Source: Cytobacillus oceanisediminis
GTDB lineage: Bacteria; Bacillota; Bacilli; Bacillales; Cytobacillaceae
Length of the DNA: 64,000 bases
Assembly: GCF_004366035.1 (NCBI RefSeq)
Contig: NZ_SOEE01000003.1
Coordinates: 62,001 to 126,000, forward strand
Reading direction: 5' to 3'
Position numbers and translations under genes: made by a program. Every line of letters starts with the position of its first letter. The stretch's first letter is position 1. The notes under the pieces are model-generated. The model saw only the letters and a list, made by a program, of their open reading frames with translations, did not search any database and was not told where the DNA came from. This document shows, piece by piece, positions 17,195 to 25,665 of the stretch.

Positions 17195-17992
17195 TTAATC
17201 TTCCGCCCCTGAAACGATCCTTTCCGGATGAGAATAAACATTAAAAGACTGACCGCGTATAAAGCCAACAGCTGTGATATTAAGATCTTCTGCCAATTTT
17301 ATGGCCAGATCAGTCGGAGCGGATTTTGATAGAATTATGCCTACTCCGATTTTGGAGGCTTTTAGAAGAACTTCCGAAGAGATTCTGCCGCTGAATGCAA
17401 TGACTTTATCCCTTACAGGAATCCTGTTTTCAATGCAATACCCAAGGATTTTATCTAGAGCATTATGCCGGCCAATATCTGTTCTGCTGACAATCATTTC
17501 ATCTGCAGAAAATAAGGCGGCATTATGTACTCCTCCGGTTTCTTGAAAAGTCTGACTGCCATCCTGCAGCTGTTTCATAAATGAGATGCACTGGCTGGGA
17601 GACAAGGTCAGCTTTGATGTAGAAGTTCTGGCTGTCCTCGCATCATTGTGAAAATAAAATTGCCTGCTCTTCCCGCAGCATGAACCAATAAACCGTTTGG
17701 AGTGGAACTCATGGCTTGCTGTAGAAGTTTGGGTATGTAACTCCACATATGCAAATCCTTTGCTTTCATCTATTTGAATATCTTTGATTTCTTCCATTCT
17801 CCTGATGAAGCCTTCAGAAGCCAAAAAGCCGATTGTTAATTCCCGAATATTCTCTGGGCTGCAGACCATTGTTGCGAACTCTTCTCCATTTAGCTGAATT
17901 GTGAGAGGGTGTTCGGAAACAATTGAATCTTCTGCATCCTGCAGAACTCCATTCTGAAATCTGACAATTTTTCTGCTGCTTAGAATTTCCAT
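17195..17992 (-). CDS. fdhD: Formate dehydrogenase accessory sulfurtransferase FdhD
   Basis: The protein has 265 aa on the minus strand, with AGGAGGAAG before the ATG. FdhD transfers sulfur to the Mo cofactor of formate dehydrogenase. Visible motifs: QLNGEEFATMVCSPENI, LTIGFLASEGFI, the Cys pair in IGSCCGKSRQF, TGGVHNAALF, RTDIGRHNALDKILGYC and FSGRISSEVLLKASKIG. It is divergent from the DUF2294 gene and supports the FdhF gene upstream. Confidence 0.95.
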   Translation of the reverse strand: MEILSSRKIVRFQNGVLQDAEDSIVSEHPLTIQLNGEEFATMVCSPENIRELTIGFLASEGFIRRMEEIKDIQIDESKGFAYVELHTQTSTASHEFHSKRFIGSCCGKSRQFYFHNDARTARTSTSKLTLSPSQCISFMKQLQDGSQTFQETGGVHNAALFSADEMIVSRTDIGRHNALDKILGYCIENRIPVRDKVIAFSGRISSEVLLKASKIGVGIILSKSAPTDLAIKLAEDLNITAVGFIRGQSFNVYSHPERIVSGAED

Positions 17993-18174
17993 AATTCTTC
18001 CTCCTAGAACCTTTCAACTAACAAAATAGTAGCATATAATTTCAGTTAGACAAGAAATTTAGATTGTTTAGTTTGACAATAATTGTATTAATTGATTAAC
18101 TTATTAAAGTGAAACCTGCATTGGACATGTATAATTGGGATTATACATGAAAATAGGTTAATGAGGGTTGGAAT

Positions 18175-18534
18175 ATGAACAAGTATGAAGCAGAATTCAG
18201 TAATTTAGTGCGCTCCTTCCGAAAAAAACATATGGGCAAAGGACCTAGCAAAGTTAGGACAACATTCTGCAAACATTGGGCTATATGTGAAATGGAAGGT
18301 AATTTATCTCCTGTGGAAAAATTCATAGCAAGTGCAGACGAGGGGAAACAAATGCTTCGGGCTGCCAGAACAGAAATGGTCAAGGAGATGTATAAAAAAA
18401 ACCGCCCCGCAGAAATGGAAGAATTTTTGCAGGCAAGACTAATTGACCTGTTTGTGGATATAGATATCGAACGGGATTTTGGAATGTCGGTATTTGTGTT
18501 CGATCAGGATATCCAAAGCAAGTTTAAGGATTAA
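18175..18534 (+). CDS. DUF2294 domain protein
   Basis: The protein has 119 aa with the DUF2294 pattern SFRKKHMGKGPSKVRTTFCK near the N-terminus and MLRAARTEMVKEMYKKNRP in the middle. The family is soluble and of unknown function, and it is often found beside formate dehydrogenase genes in Bacillaceae. Here it is divergent from fdhD across 180 bases, which probably hold both promoters. Confidence 0.85.
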   Translation: MNKYEAEFSNLVRSFRKKHMGKGPSKVRTTFCKHWAICEMEGNLSPVEKFIASADEGKQMLRAARTEMVKEMYKKNRPAEMEEFLQARLIDLFVDIDIERDFGMSVFVFDQDIQSKFKD

Positions 18535-18549
18535 AAAGTATTCATTAAA

Positions 18550-18592
18550 GGCTGAAATCCGGAAGAGTTAATCTGGATTCCAGTCTTTTTTT
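18550..18592 (+). terminator. Terminator after the DUF2294 gene
   Basis: GGCTGAAATCCGG pairs, with G-U pairs, with CTGGATTCCAGTC, followed by seven T. Confidence 0.8.
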
Positions 18593-18709
18593 ATTTATTC
18601 TGGAATACAGCACACAACTGTCGTTGGATATCTTCTCTCAGTAAAATAGGGAATTATGTCATATATAGGTGGCGAAAAAAGGGGTTTAATGTCACGTTTG
18701 AAATATTTT

Positions 18710-18753
18710 TGTAATATTTCTATAACAAGTCTGTCAAATAAGGATGGTATAAT
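18710..18753 (+). promoter_or_regulatory. WalR-like box and -10 element of the cwlO-like gene
   Basis: TGTAAT-ATTTC-TATAAC at 18710-18726 matches the WalR (YycF) direct-repeat consensus TGTWAH-N5-TGTWAH with one mismatch. A TATAAT -10 stands at 18748-18753 without a good -35, as expected for an activated promoter. The transcript would have a leader of about 120 bases before TTG 18884. In B. subtilis cwlO is a WalRK target with a long leader; here that is inference from position and pattern. Confidence 0.5.
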
Positions 18754-18883
18754 CCTCCATGGAAAGACAAATTTACTAGAGATTTTTATTGTAATCGCTT
18801 AAAAAAATAAACATAGATAAATAGTTTTATATTCTTACGGCCAATAAATGACCAAGTACATATTAGAAAGCAGGGTAATTACT

Positions 18884-20173
18884 TTGAGAAAAAGGCTACT
18901 CGTTTTAAATACAACTATTATCCTTGGGCTCGGAAGTGCTTTTTCCATCCCAGGTGTAAATGCTGAATCAATCAATAAGCTAGAAAATCAAAAAAGCCAA
19001 ATTCAGCAGCAGCGTTCCAGCTTGCAGGACACACTGGCTGAAGCGGATAAGGAATTGGTAAGTGTCCTTAAAGAAATCGCTGAGTTAAATACTAAAATTA
19101 CTAAAGTTGAAAAGGCGATTGAAGATAATAATAAATTAATAGCAGAAACGCAAACTAAAATTTCCAGCACTAAATCCGAAGTAGATCAATTGAAGGCAGA
19201 AATGGCTATCATTGAGGAAAGAATCGAAAAGAGAAGCGCTATCCTAAAACAGCGTGCACAATCTTTTCAGGAAAGCGGCGGAACCGTGGCATATTTAGAT
19301 GTTCTTCTTGGTGCTTCCAGTTTCAGTGACTTTGTTGACCGTGTCGGAGCAGTAACCACATTTGTTCAGGCAGACAAACAATTAATGGAAGAACAGGAAC
19401 AGGATAAAAAGGTATTTGAAGAAAAGAAGGCTGCAGTTGAAGAAGAGTTAGCGGGATTAACCAGCATGATGACCGAATTAAAAGGCATGCAGTCCATCAT
19501 GGAGGAGCAAAAACAGCAAAATAGCTCATTAATCCAGCAGTTAAAAGATAAAGAAAATTCAATTGCAGATAAGAAGGCAAAGCTGCAAAGTGAAGATGTT
19601 AAATATGCTTCCATGATTGCTCAAATCGAACAAAGCATTGCGGCGCAAACAGCACCAGCTGCACAGTCAGCTGCTCCGGCATCTGCTTCTTCAGGTCCAG
19701 CTTCTGCCAAAAAGCAGACTCCTGCTGCCCAAAAAGTAAAAGGAACAGCAAGCTCTGCTCCAAAGCCAACTGTAAATGGCGGCAGTGCAATCAGCATTGT
19801 GACAACTGCAGGTAATAAATATATCGGTAATTCTGTTTATGTGTTTGGGGGCGGCAGAAATGCATATGATATCGCCAATGGAAGATTCGATTGCTCAGGC
19901 TTTGTTCACTGGGCTTTCTCCCAGGCTGGAATTAGTGTAGGAGCCAGCACAGATTCTCTTAAATTTGGTGGACGCCAGGTTTCAGCAAGCGAGATGAGAG
20001 CTGGGGATCTTGTTTTCTTTGATACTTATAAAAGGGATGGCCATGTAGGCATTTACCTCGGCGGCGGTAAATTCATCGGTTCACAAAGCTCAACGGGTGT
20101 TGCGGTTGCAAACATGTCCAGCGGCTATTGGAAAACTAAGTTCAATGGACGAGTTGTACGCGTAATAGAATAG
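18884..20173 (+). CDS. cwlO: CwlO-like peptidoglycan D,L-endopeptidase (NlpC/P60)
   Basis: The protein has 429 aa from TTG 18884; ATG 18848 is in frame but puts a polar extension before the signal peptide. The signal peptide ends near GVNAES. Residues about 25-250 form a long coiled coil with the CwlO-type hairpin (SSLQDTLAEADKELVSVLKE, then VAYLDVLLGASSFSDFVDRV). An Ala/Ser/Pro linker follows, then an NlpC/P60 domain with the catalytic Cys in RFDCSGFVHWAF (about 337) and His in DGHVGIYLGGG (about 387). It cuts D-Glu/DAP bonds in wall stems. In B. subtilis the coiled coil receives activation from FtsEX. Confidence 0.88.
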   Translation: MRKRLLVLNTTIILGLGSAFSIPGVNAESINKLENQKSQIQQQRSSLQDTLAEADKELVSVLKEIAELNTKITKVEKAIEDNNKLIAETQTKISSTKSEVDQLKAEMAIIEERIEKRSAILKQRAQSFQESGGTVAYLDVLLGASSFSDFVDRVGAVTTFVQADKQLMEEQEQDKKVFEEKKAAVEEELAGLTSMMTELKGMQSIMEEQKQQNSSLIQQLKDKENSIADKKAKLQSEDVKYASMIAQIEQSIAAQTAPAAQSAAPASASSGPASAKKQTPAAQKVKGTASSAPKPTVNGGSAISIVTTAGNKYIGNSVYVFGGGRNAYDIANGRFDCSGFVHWAFSQAGISVGASTDSLKFGGRQVSASEMRAGDLVFFDTYKRDGHVGIYLGGGKFIGSQSSTGVAVANMSSGYWKTKFNGRVVRVIE

Positions 20174-20182
20174 AAAATTTTA

Positions 20183-20222
20183 AACTGACTTCCATACGAA
20201 AACGTGGAAGTCAGTTTTTTTG
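20183..20222 (+). terminator. Terminator after the cwlO-like gene
   Basis: ACTGACTTCCA pairs with TGGAAGTCAGT and is followed by seven T. Confidence 0.92.
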
Positions 20223-20239
20223 CTGTTTTCATAAGGTTT

Positions 20240-20400
20240 GTTGTTTTAGCTCGTAAGCATGAGGGTCGATTTTTACTTCGTGCATATGATTTCAGCGAAT
20301 GTGTAACTTCTTTATCAGATTTTCTGATACTTTGCCCGGATGGTCCTCTGGTTCGGGCTCGTTTTTCCGGATATCTTCTGCACCTGTCCAAATGAACCCT
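20240..20400. repeat. Structured non-coding element between the cwlO-like and GntR genes
   Basis: This stretch is more GC-rich than its flanks and carries several inverted repeats: ATCAGA/TCTGAT near 20317-20331, and GCCCGGA pairing with TTCGGGC near 20335-20360. Open frames exist on both strands but lack ribosome binding sites and have arginine-rich composition typical of chance translation. I read it as a dispersed intergenic repeat or a structured RNA. Confidence 0.4.
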
Positions 20401-20490
20401 AGATTCAAATATTAATAAGAATCTTTGATAAATTCTAAATATTTTATTGATTATTATATTTCACCGTGATTTAATAGGAAGTAACATATA

Positions 20491-20505
20491 ACATATCAGA
20501 TATGT
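20491..20505. promoter_or_regulatory. 15-bp palindrome upstream of the GntR regulator gene
   Basis: ACATATCAGATATGT is a perfect inverted repeat around the central base and lies 28 bases before the GntR start. It is a likely autoregulatory operator. Confidence 0.45.
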
Positions 20506-20532
20506 GACGTCTGCAAAGAAGGTGGCAAGAGA

Positions 20533-21225
20533 TTGAATGTAAAAAAGATTTCAACACGAAAAATTTCTGAAATTGCTGCAGAGCAAATTGAAGATATGAT
20601 TGCCAAAGGATCCTTTAAACCAGGAGAAAAGCTGCCATCAGTAAGAGAGTTATGCGAACTGTTTGGTGTCGGCCGATCCGCTGTCAGGGATGCTCTAACC
20701 TCATTGCAGGGCAAAGGAATCGTACATGTGAAACAGGGAGAAGGCACTTATATATCCCGATTTGATTCATCAAAGCTTTTTAAAAGTCCTCATTTGCATC
20801 CTGGCATTAAAGATATCCACGAGTTATTCCAGGCAAGAAAAATGGTTGAAACAGGTCTCGCTGAAATGGCAGCCGCCAATCGGTCTGAGGCGGATTTGGC
20901 GAAGATGAATAAACTGATTTCCGATGCAGCCATCCATGGATGGGAGGAAGATTATCAGTTTCATATGGCGATTGCCCATGCAGCAGGCAATGATATACTT
21001 ATCCAATTTGTGCAATTTATATCTGAAACATTGAAAAAATCCATGATCGATTTTCATCAATACCTTCAATCACGGGATGATATCGCAAAAAAGATTGAAG
21101 AGCAGCATCTGGGTATCTATTTGTCTATTAAAAATAAGCAGCCGGACCAAGCGCATAAGAATATGATTGAACATTTAGAGCTGGTTGAGAAACTTTTGCA
21201 AATGAGTATCGTGCAGGAACGTTAA
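20533..21225 (+). CDS. FadR-subfamily GntR transcription regulator of the glycolate genes
   Basis: The protein has 230 aa, with a TTG start and AAGGTGG upstream. The N-terminal winged helix is GntR-type (GSFKPGEKLPSVRELCELFGV, then SRSAVRDAL-like GRSAVRDALTSLQGKG). The C-terminal FCD domain (residues about 80-220) has the metal-binding style DYQFHMAIAHAAGND and two further His. It stands 62 bases before glcE in the same direction, so it most likely senses a 2-hydroxy acid such as glycolate or lactate and controls the downstream genes. It is related to LutR/LldR-type regulators. Confidence 0.88.
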   Translation: MNVKKISTRKISEIAAEQIEDMIAKGSFKPGEKLPSVRELCELFGVGRSAVRDALTSLQGKGIVHVKQGEGTYISRFDSSKLFKSPHLHPGIKDIHELFQARKMVETGLAEMAAANRSEADLAKMNKLISDAAIHGWEEDYQFHMAIAHAAGNDILIQFVQFISETLKKSMIDFHQYLQSRDDIAKKIEEQHLGIYLSIKNKQPDQAHKNMIEHLELVEKLLQMSIVQER

Positions 21226-21253
21226 AGTTTTTTTGAAATTTATTTGAAACATT

Positions 21254-21270
21254 GTTTGTTATTACGAAAC
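21254..21270. promoter_or_regulatory. Operator-like palindrome A before glcE
   Basis: GTTTGTTATTACGAAAC lies between the GntR gene and glcE. It matches the reverse complement of the malate synthase site (25587-25603) at 16 of 17 bases and the permease site (29745-29761) at 14 of 17. The GTTTC...GAAAC layout is typical for IclR-family operators. Confidence 0.6.
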
Positions 21271-21287
21271 AATCGGGGGTGGACATA

Positions 21288-22610
21288 TTGATTGCAGCAG
21301 AATCGATAAGTGCTTTAAAAACTTATTTTAGGGAAGATCAGATAAGTAAAAATGAAGTTTCTAGCCCATTTGGCAACTCAGGTGAAATGATTATATTACC
21401 GGAAACAGAAAATGAGATTGCAGCGGCACTTAAGCATGCAGATCTGAATGGTCTAACCATCAACATTATGGGCGGTGGCACAAAACGCGGATTCGGAGGT
21501 TTAAATGAAAAAGCGGATCTTCTTTTATCGCTTGAAAAATATACAGGGATTGTGGAACACACACCTGGTGATATGACAGTAACAGTAAGATCCGGAATTC
21601 GCTTTAAAGACCTTCAGGATTATCTGGCTAAACATAATCAAAAAATATCTCTTGATCCTTTTTGGCCCCAAAATGCCACAATAGGCGGTATCATTGCAGC
21701 AAATGAAAGCGGACCCAAAAGGCTGGGATACGGTTCAGCCCGTGATGCAGTCATTGGATTAAGGACTGTTTATCCGGATGGAAAGATAATACGCTCGGGT
21801 GGCAGAGTCGTAAAAAATGTTGCCGGCTATGATATGAATAAGCTGTTTATTGGATCAATGGGCACACTTGGTGTGATTTCTGAAATTACCTTAAAGCTTC
21901 GCCCAATCCCTAAATGTGAGAGTCTGGTTCTCGTTTCGTTTCCAGCTGGAAATCTGGAGGATATAAAGGCGTTTGCAGTGAAGGTATTGGATTCTATGAT
22001 AGAACCAGTTTCGCTTGAGCTGCTGAATCCGTCACTTTCAGATAGGCTTGCCGGAATAAACTCTTACACGATAGCTATGAGTTTTGAAGATGTTGAAAGC
22101 TCTGTACGTTATCAGGAAACTTTTGTGGGAAATATGCTGCCGAAAGATGCGAAGTTGAGTATAAGCACTAAGGAGAAAGCGGATTTGTTTTGGGAACGCT
22201 TTTACAGGCACATTCCTAATGGGGCAGACAAGGATTTGCCAATTCAAACAGAAGCCTCCATGAAGATTGGAACTGTTAATCTCGACGCAGTGAGAGTATT
22301 AAAGGATACTGATCTGCTTCAGGATAAATTCAATGTAAAAATCGAATCACATGGAGGTCTGGGCCATGGATTAAGTCAAGTGACCATTAGAGGAGCAGAG
22401 CCAGATGTCGCGGATGCTGCTGTACATGTAAGGGAGACTGCTGAAAGAGCAGGGGGATATGCGGTTGCAAAGCACCTTCCATTTGAGCTTCGGAAAAAAG
22501 TGGATGTTTGGGGCAATAAACCTTCTCATTTCTTTTTGCTCCAGGGGATTAAAACAAAGGTCGACCCAAATAAAACTTTAAGCCCAAACAGATTCATAGG
22601 AGGGATTTAA
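21288..22610 (+). CDS. glcE: Glycolate oxidase FAD-binding subunit, GlcE type
   Basis: The protein has 440 aa. TTG 21288 is chosen because GGGGGTGG lies five bases upstream; the longer frame would include the operator palindrome. The FAD-binding type 4 domain shows MGGGTKRGFGG, ATIGGIIAANESGPKRLGYG and IGSMGTLGVISEITLKLRP. It is shorter than GlcD and lacks the C-terminal Fe/His signature of that subunit. With GlcF and GlcD it forms a membrane-associated 2-hydroxy-acid dehydrogenase that passes electrons to quinone. glcF starts at the next base after its stop. Confidence 0.85.
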   Translation: MIAAESISALKTYFREDQISKNEVSSPFGNSGEMIILPETENEIAAALKHADLNGLTINIMGGGTKRGFGGLNEKADLLLSLEKYTGIVEHTPGDMTVTVRSGIRFKDLQDYLAKHNQKISLDPFWPQNATIGGIIAANESGPKRLGYGSARDAVIGLRTVYPDGKIIRSGGRVVKNVAGYDMNKLFIGSMGTLGVISEITLKLRPIPKCESLVLVSFPAGNLEDIKAFAVKVLDSMIEPVSLELLNPSLSDRLAGINSYTIAMSFEDVESSVRYQETFVGNMLPKDAKLSISTKEKADLFWERFYRHIPNGADKDLPIQTEASMKIGTVNLDAVRVLKDTDLLQDKFNVKIESHGGLGHGLSQVTIRGAEPDVADAAVHVRETAERAGGYAVAKHLPFELRKKVDVWGNKPSHFFLLQGIKTKVDPNKTLSPNRFIGGI

Positions 22611-23969
22611 ATGAGTGTCCGGGAACTCGATTTAAAGCAAGAGCCGCCATGTACCTCGGGATTGGGAAACTATTTATGGAGCGATCCGCCAGATGAAAAG
22701 AAATGGGCTGACTGTGTCCATTGCGGCATGTGTCTGGAATCATGCCCGACATATGAACAGACAGGTCAGGAACAGCATTCTCCAAGGGGGCGTGTCCACC
22801 TAATCAAATCTGTGGCTGAAGGGAAGCTTCAAGTAAATGAGCAATTCATGGACCCAGTGTTTCAATGTCTGGATTGCCGCGCCTGTACAACTGCATGCCC
22901 AGCTGATGTCGATGTTGGCGGTTTGATTGAGGAAGCACGCGGCCAGATTCGGCAGGCAATGCCATTGACTGGTATAAAAGGAGCCATCAGCAAGTTTTTT
23001 CTTCATGACCTTTTCCCTCACCAGAATCGCTTAAATACGCTAGGCGGCCTTATGAAATTCTACCAAAAAAGCGGCATGCAAAAAGCAGTCCGGAAAACCA
23101 AAGTAATCAATATCATGCCGCAGCACCTTGTCGATATGGAATCCATCATGCCTGAAGTGAAAGAGCCTGTAAAAAAGAAGTATAAAGACGTAAAAGTAAT
23201 CAAAGCAAAAGGGGAGACAAAGAAGGAAGTTGCGATGCTGACCGGCTGTGTAATGGATGTCATGTTCAGTGATATTAATGAATCCACCATAAATGTATTG
23301 ACCAGAAATGGAAATGATGTTGTCATACCCCAAAGCCAAACTTGCTGCGGAGCCCTGCATGTTCATGCGGGTGACCGTGATATGGGCAGGAAGCTGGCGA
23401 AACAGAATATGGAAGCATTCAAAGACTTTGACAAAGTAATTGTTAATGCAGCAGGATGCGGGTGCATGATGAAGGAATACGCAGAATTGTTTAAGGAAGA
23501 TCCGGAAATGCATGCAAAAGCGGAAGAGTTCTCTGAAAAGGTAGAGGATATATCAAAATTTCTTCATGATACAGGCTATGAAAAGCCAAAGGCTGAAATG
23601 AACACTAGAATTACTTACCATGATGCCTGCCATTTAGCGCATGGACAGGGAATCCGCCAGCAGCCGCGTGATATTCTCCTTGATATTCCTGGTGTTGATA
23701 TGGTGCACATGCCTAATTCAGACCGCTGCTGCGGAAGTGCAGGAATATACAATATTACCAATCCGGAAATGGCTAATGCGGTCCTTGAAAGCAAAATGGA
23801 AAATGTTCCAGATGATGTGGAAATGATCTCAATGGGAAATCCCGGCTGTATGCTGCAAATGGCAATGGGAGTTCAAAAATACGGCAGGAATCAGAAAATT
23901 GTCCATACTATCCAGCTTCTTGATTGGGCTTACCAAAAGGAAGACCGTGTGAAGGAGGAAAAAGAGTGA
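22611..23969 (+). CDS. glcF: Glycolate oxidase iron-sulfur subunit GlcF
   Basis: The protein has 452 aa. Two 4Fe-4S motifs stand near the N-terminus (CVHCGMCLESCPTYEQTG and CLDCRACTTACPADVDVG), followed by two CCG domains with TCCGALHVHAGD and RCCGSAGIYNI plus the Cys in AAGCGCMMKEY. It links the FAD subunits to the electron-transport chain. It begins directly after glcE and its stop overlaps the start of glcD by four bases. Confidence 0.92.
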   Translation: MSVRELDLKQEPPCTSGLGNYLWSDPPDEKKWADCVHCGMCLESCPTYEQTGQEQHSPRGRVHLIKSVAEGKLQVNEQFMDPVFQCLDCRACTTACPADVDVGGLIEEARGQIRQAMPLTGIKGAISKFFLHDLFPHQNRLNTLGGLMKFYQKSGMQKAVRKTKVINIMPQHLVDMESIMPEVKEPVKKKYKDVKVIKAKGETKKEVAMLTGCVMDVMFSDINESTINVLTRNGNDVVIPQSQTCCGALHVHAGDRDMGRKLAKQNMEAFKDFDKVIVNAAGCGCMMKEYAELFKEDPEMHAKAEEFSEKVEDISKFLHDTGYEKPKAEMNTRITYHDACHLAHGQGIRQQPRDILLDIPGVDMVHMPNSDRCCGSAGIYNITNPEMANAVLESKMENVPDDVEMISMGNPGCMLQMAMGVQKYGRNQKIVHTIQLLDWAYQKEDRVKEEKE

Positions 23970-25426
23970 GAACGAAAGATCGGGTTAAATCACAGGACCA
24001 ACACATCTTAAATTTGGCTGAAATTGTGGGAGGTTCCCGTTCCATTCTTTACCAGAAAGAAGACCTTTTGGCTTATGACTGTGACGGCTTTACGATCCAT
24101 AAGCACTTGCCCAAGGCAGTCGTATTTCCAAAGAATACACAAGAAGTGGCGGAGATTGTCAAGTACTGCTCGGAAAACAATCTCCCCTTCCTGGCCAGGG
24201 GGGCAGGTACGGGGCTGAGCGGCGGAGCAATACCTCTTAATGGAGAAATAATAATAAGTATGGTTAGGATGAAAAAACTTATTAGCGTTGATCTTGAAAA
24301 TCGCCGCGCCGTTGTGGAGCCTGGATTTGTAAATCTAAAACTCACAAATTCAATATCCGATAAAGGCTATTATTACGCACCGGATCCATCCAGCCAATAC
24401 TGCTGCACAATTGGGGGCAATGTTGCAGAAAATGCCGGGGGTGCACATTGTCTGAAATACGGAGTAACTACAAACCATATTCTTGGACTTGAAGTGGTCA
24501 TGCCTAATGGCGAAATAGTGGAAATTGGCAAAGATGGTATTCCCGATGCTCCTGGATATGATTTGCTGGGTCTGATTACAGGTTCTGAAGGGACCCTTGG
24601 AATTGTAACAAAAATAACTGTGAGGGTACTGAAAAATCCTGAAGGAAAGCAGACTGTTCTTGCCTACTTCGATCGGGTTGAAGATGGGAGCCAGGCAGTA
24701 TCAGATATAATATCTGCTGGTATTGTACCTGCAGCCCTGGAAATGATGGATAAGACTGCTATTGAAGGGGTGGAAGCTGCAGCTTTTCCGGTAGGCCATC
24801 CAAAAGATATAGAAGCAGTTCTTTTAATTGAAGTGGATGGTATTGCAGCGGGAATTGGGGAACAGATCGACCAAATCCTTGAGGTTTGCAGAAAGAGGAA
24901 TGTCCGTGAAGTCCGTGCGGCGGGAAGTGAAGAGGAAAGAGCAAGATGGTGGGCGAATCGTAAGACAGGCTTTGGTGCCATGGGTGCCATTTCTCCTGAT
25001 TATCTGGTACAGGATGGGGTGATCCCTCGAAGCAAGCTGCCTGAAGTTTTAAGCAGAATCAGCCAGATTAGCGGTGAATCGGGATTAAGGATTGCTAATA
25101 TTTTCCATGCAGGAGATGGAAACCTGCATCCTCTTGTCCTATTTGACGCAAGGATACCAGGAGAATCAGAGAAAGCGCTCGAAGCTGGAAGCCAGTGCTT
25201 AAAAGTCTGCGCAGATGTTGGAGGGACCATAACTGGAGAGCATGGTGTCGGCATTGAAAAGCGGGAAGAAATGCGTTTTGTTTTCACAGAAGAAGAAATT
25301 GCTGCCCAGACAGAAATCCGGGAAGTCTTTAATCCTCATAATCTGCTGAATGCTGGAAAGCTGTTTCCATCGCCGAGCAGATGTGCTGAAGTCAAAAAAG
25401 AGATGAAGGCCCAGGCAATTTCATAA
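23966..25426 (+). CDS. glcD: Glycolate oxidase FAD-linked subunit GlcD
   Basis: The protein has 486 aa. GTG 23966 is preceded by AAGGAGG at seven bases and overlaps the glcF stop. The FAD-binding type 4 domain shows ARGAGTGLSGGAIPL, TIGGNVAENAGGAHCLKYG and GSEGTLGIVTKITV. The C-terminal oxidase domain has NIFHAGDGNLHPLVLFD and GEHGVGIEKR, the GlcD/D-lactate dehydrogenase signature with metal-binding His. It oxidises glycolate to glyoxylate, or possibly D-lactate. The linked malate synthase favours glycolate. Confidence 0.92.
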   Translation: MRTKDRVKSQDQHILNLAEIVGGSRSILYQKEDLLAYDCDGFTIHKHLPKAVVFPKNTQEVAEIVKYCSENNLPFLARGAGTGLSGGAIPLNGEIIISMVRMKKLISVDLENRRAVVEPGFVNLKLTNSISDKGYYYAPDPSSQYCCTIGGNVAENAGGAHCLKYGVTTNHILGLEVVMPNGEIVEIGKDGIPDAPGYDLLGLITGSEGTLGIVTKITVRVLKNPEGKQTVLAYFDRVEDGSQAVSDIISAGIVPAALEMMDKTAIEGVEAAAFPVGHPKDIEAVLLIEVDGIAAGIGEQIDQILEVCRKRNVREVRAAGSEEERARWWANRKTGFGAMGAISPDYLVQDGVIPRSKLPEVLSRISQISGESGLRIANIFHAGDGNLHPLVLFDARIPGESEKALEAGSQCLKVCADVGGTITGEHGVGIEKREEMRFVFTEEEIAAQTEIREVFNPHNLLNAGKLFPSPSRCAEVKKEMKAQAIS

Positions 25427-25427
25427 G

Positions 25428-25466
25428 AAAATGCCCAGCCTTCCTTAGAAGAAGGCTGGGCATTTA
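25428..25466 (+). terminator. Terminator after the glc oxidase genes
   Basis: ATGCCCAGCCTTC (25431-25443) pairs perfectly with GAAGGCTGGGCAT (25451-25463). Only a short T stretch follows. Confidence 0.75.
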
Positions 25467-25586
25467 CCCAATGTTGAAAAGCTAAATTAAGCCTTATCAA
25501 TTAGAGAAGAATAAAGTTGTGTGAAAATTATTGAAAATCGATTTAGAAACATGCTATTATTTTTTTAAGAGAAAGTTAGAAACGCT

Positions 25587-25603
25587 GTTTCGTAATAAGA
25601 AAC
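25587..25603. promoter_or_regulatory. Operator-like palindrome B before malate synthase
   Basis: GTTTCGTAATAAGAAAC lies 62 bases before the malate synthase start and is shared with glcE and the permease promoter. Confidence 0.6.
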
Positions 25604-25665
25604 AAGAATCGGCAGCCGCATTAAATTTAAAATGGTAAAGCAGCAACCAAAGGAGGAAATGAATA

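Noticed and set aside
20125..20395. Overlapping open frames on both strands after the cwlO-like gene (63 and 88 codons)
   Set aside because: No ribosome binding site, arginine/serine-rich composition, overlap with the cwlO-like terminator and with each other. The DNA is a structured repeat-like element.
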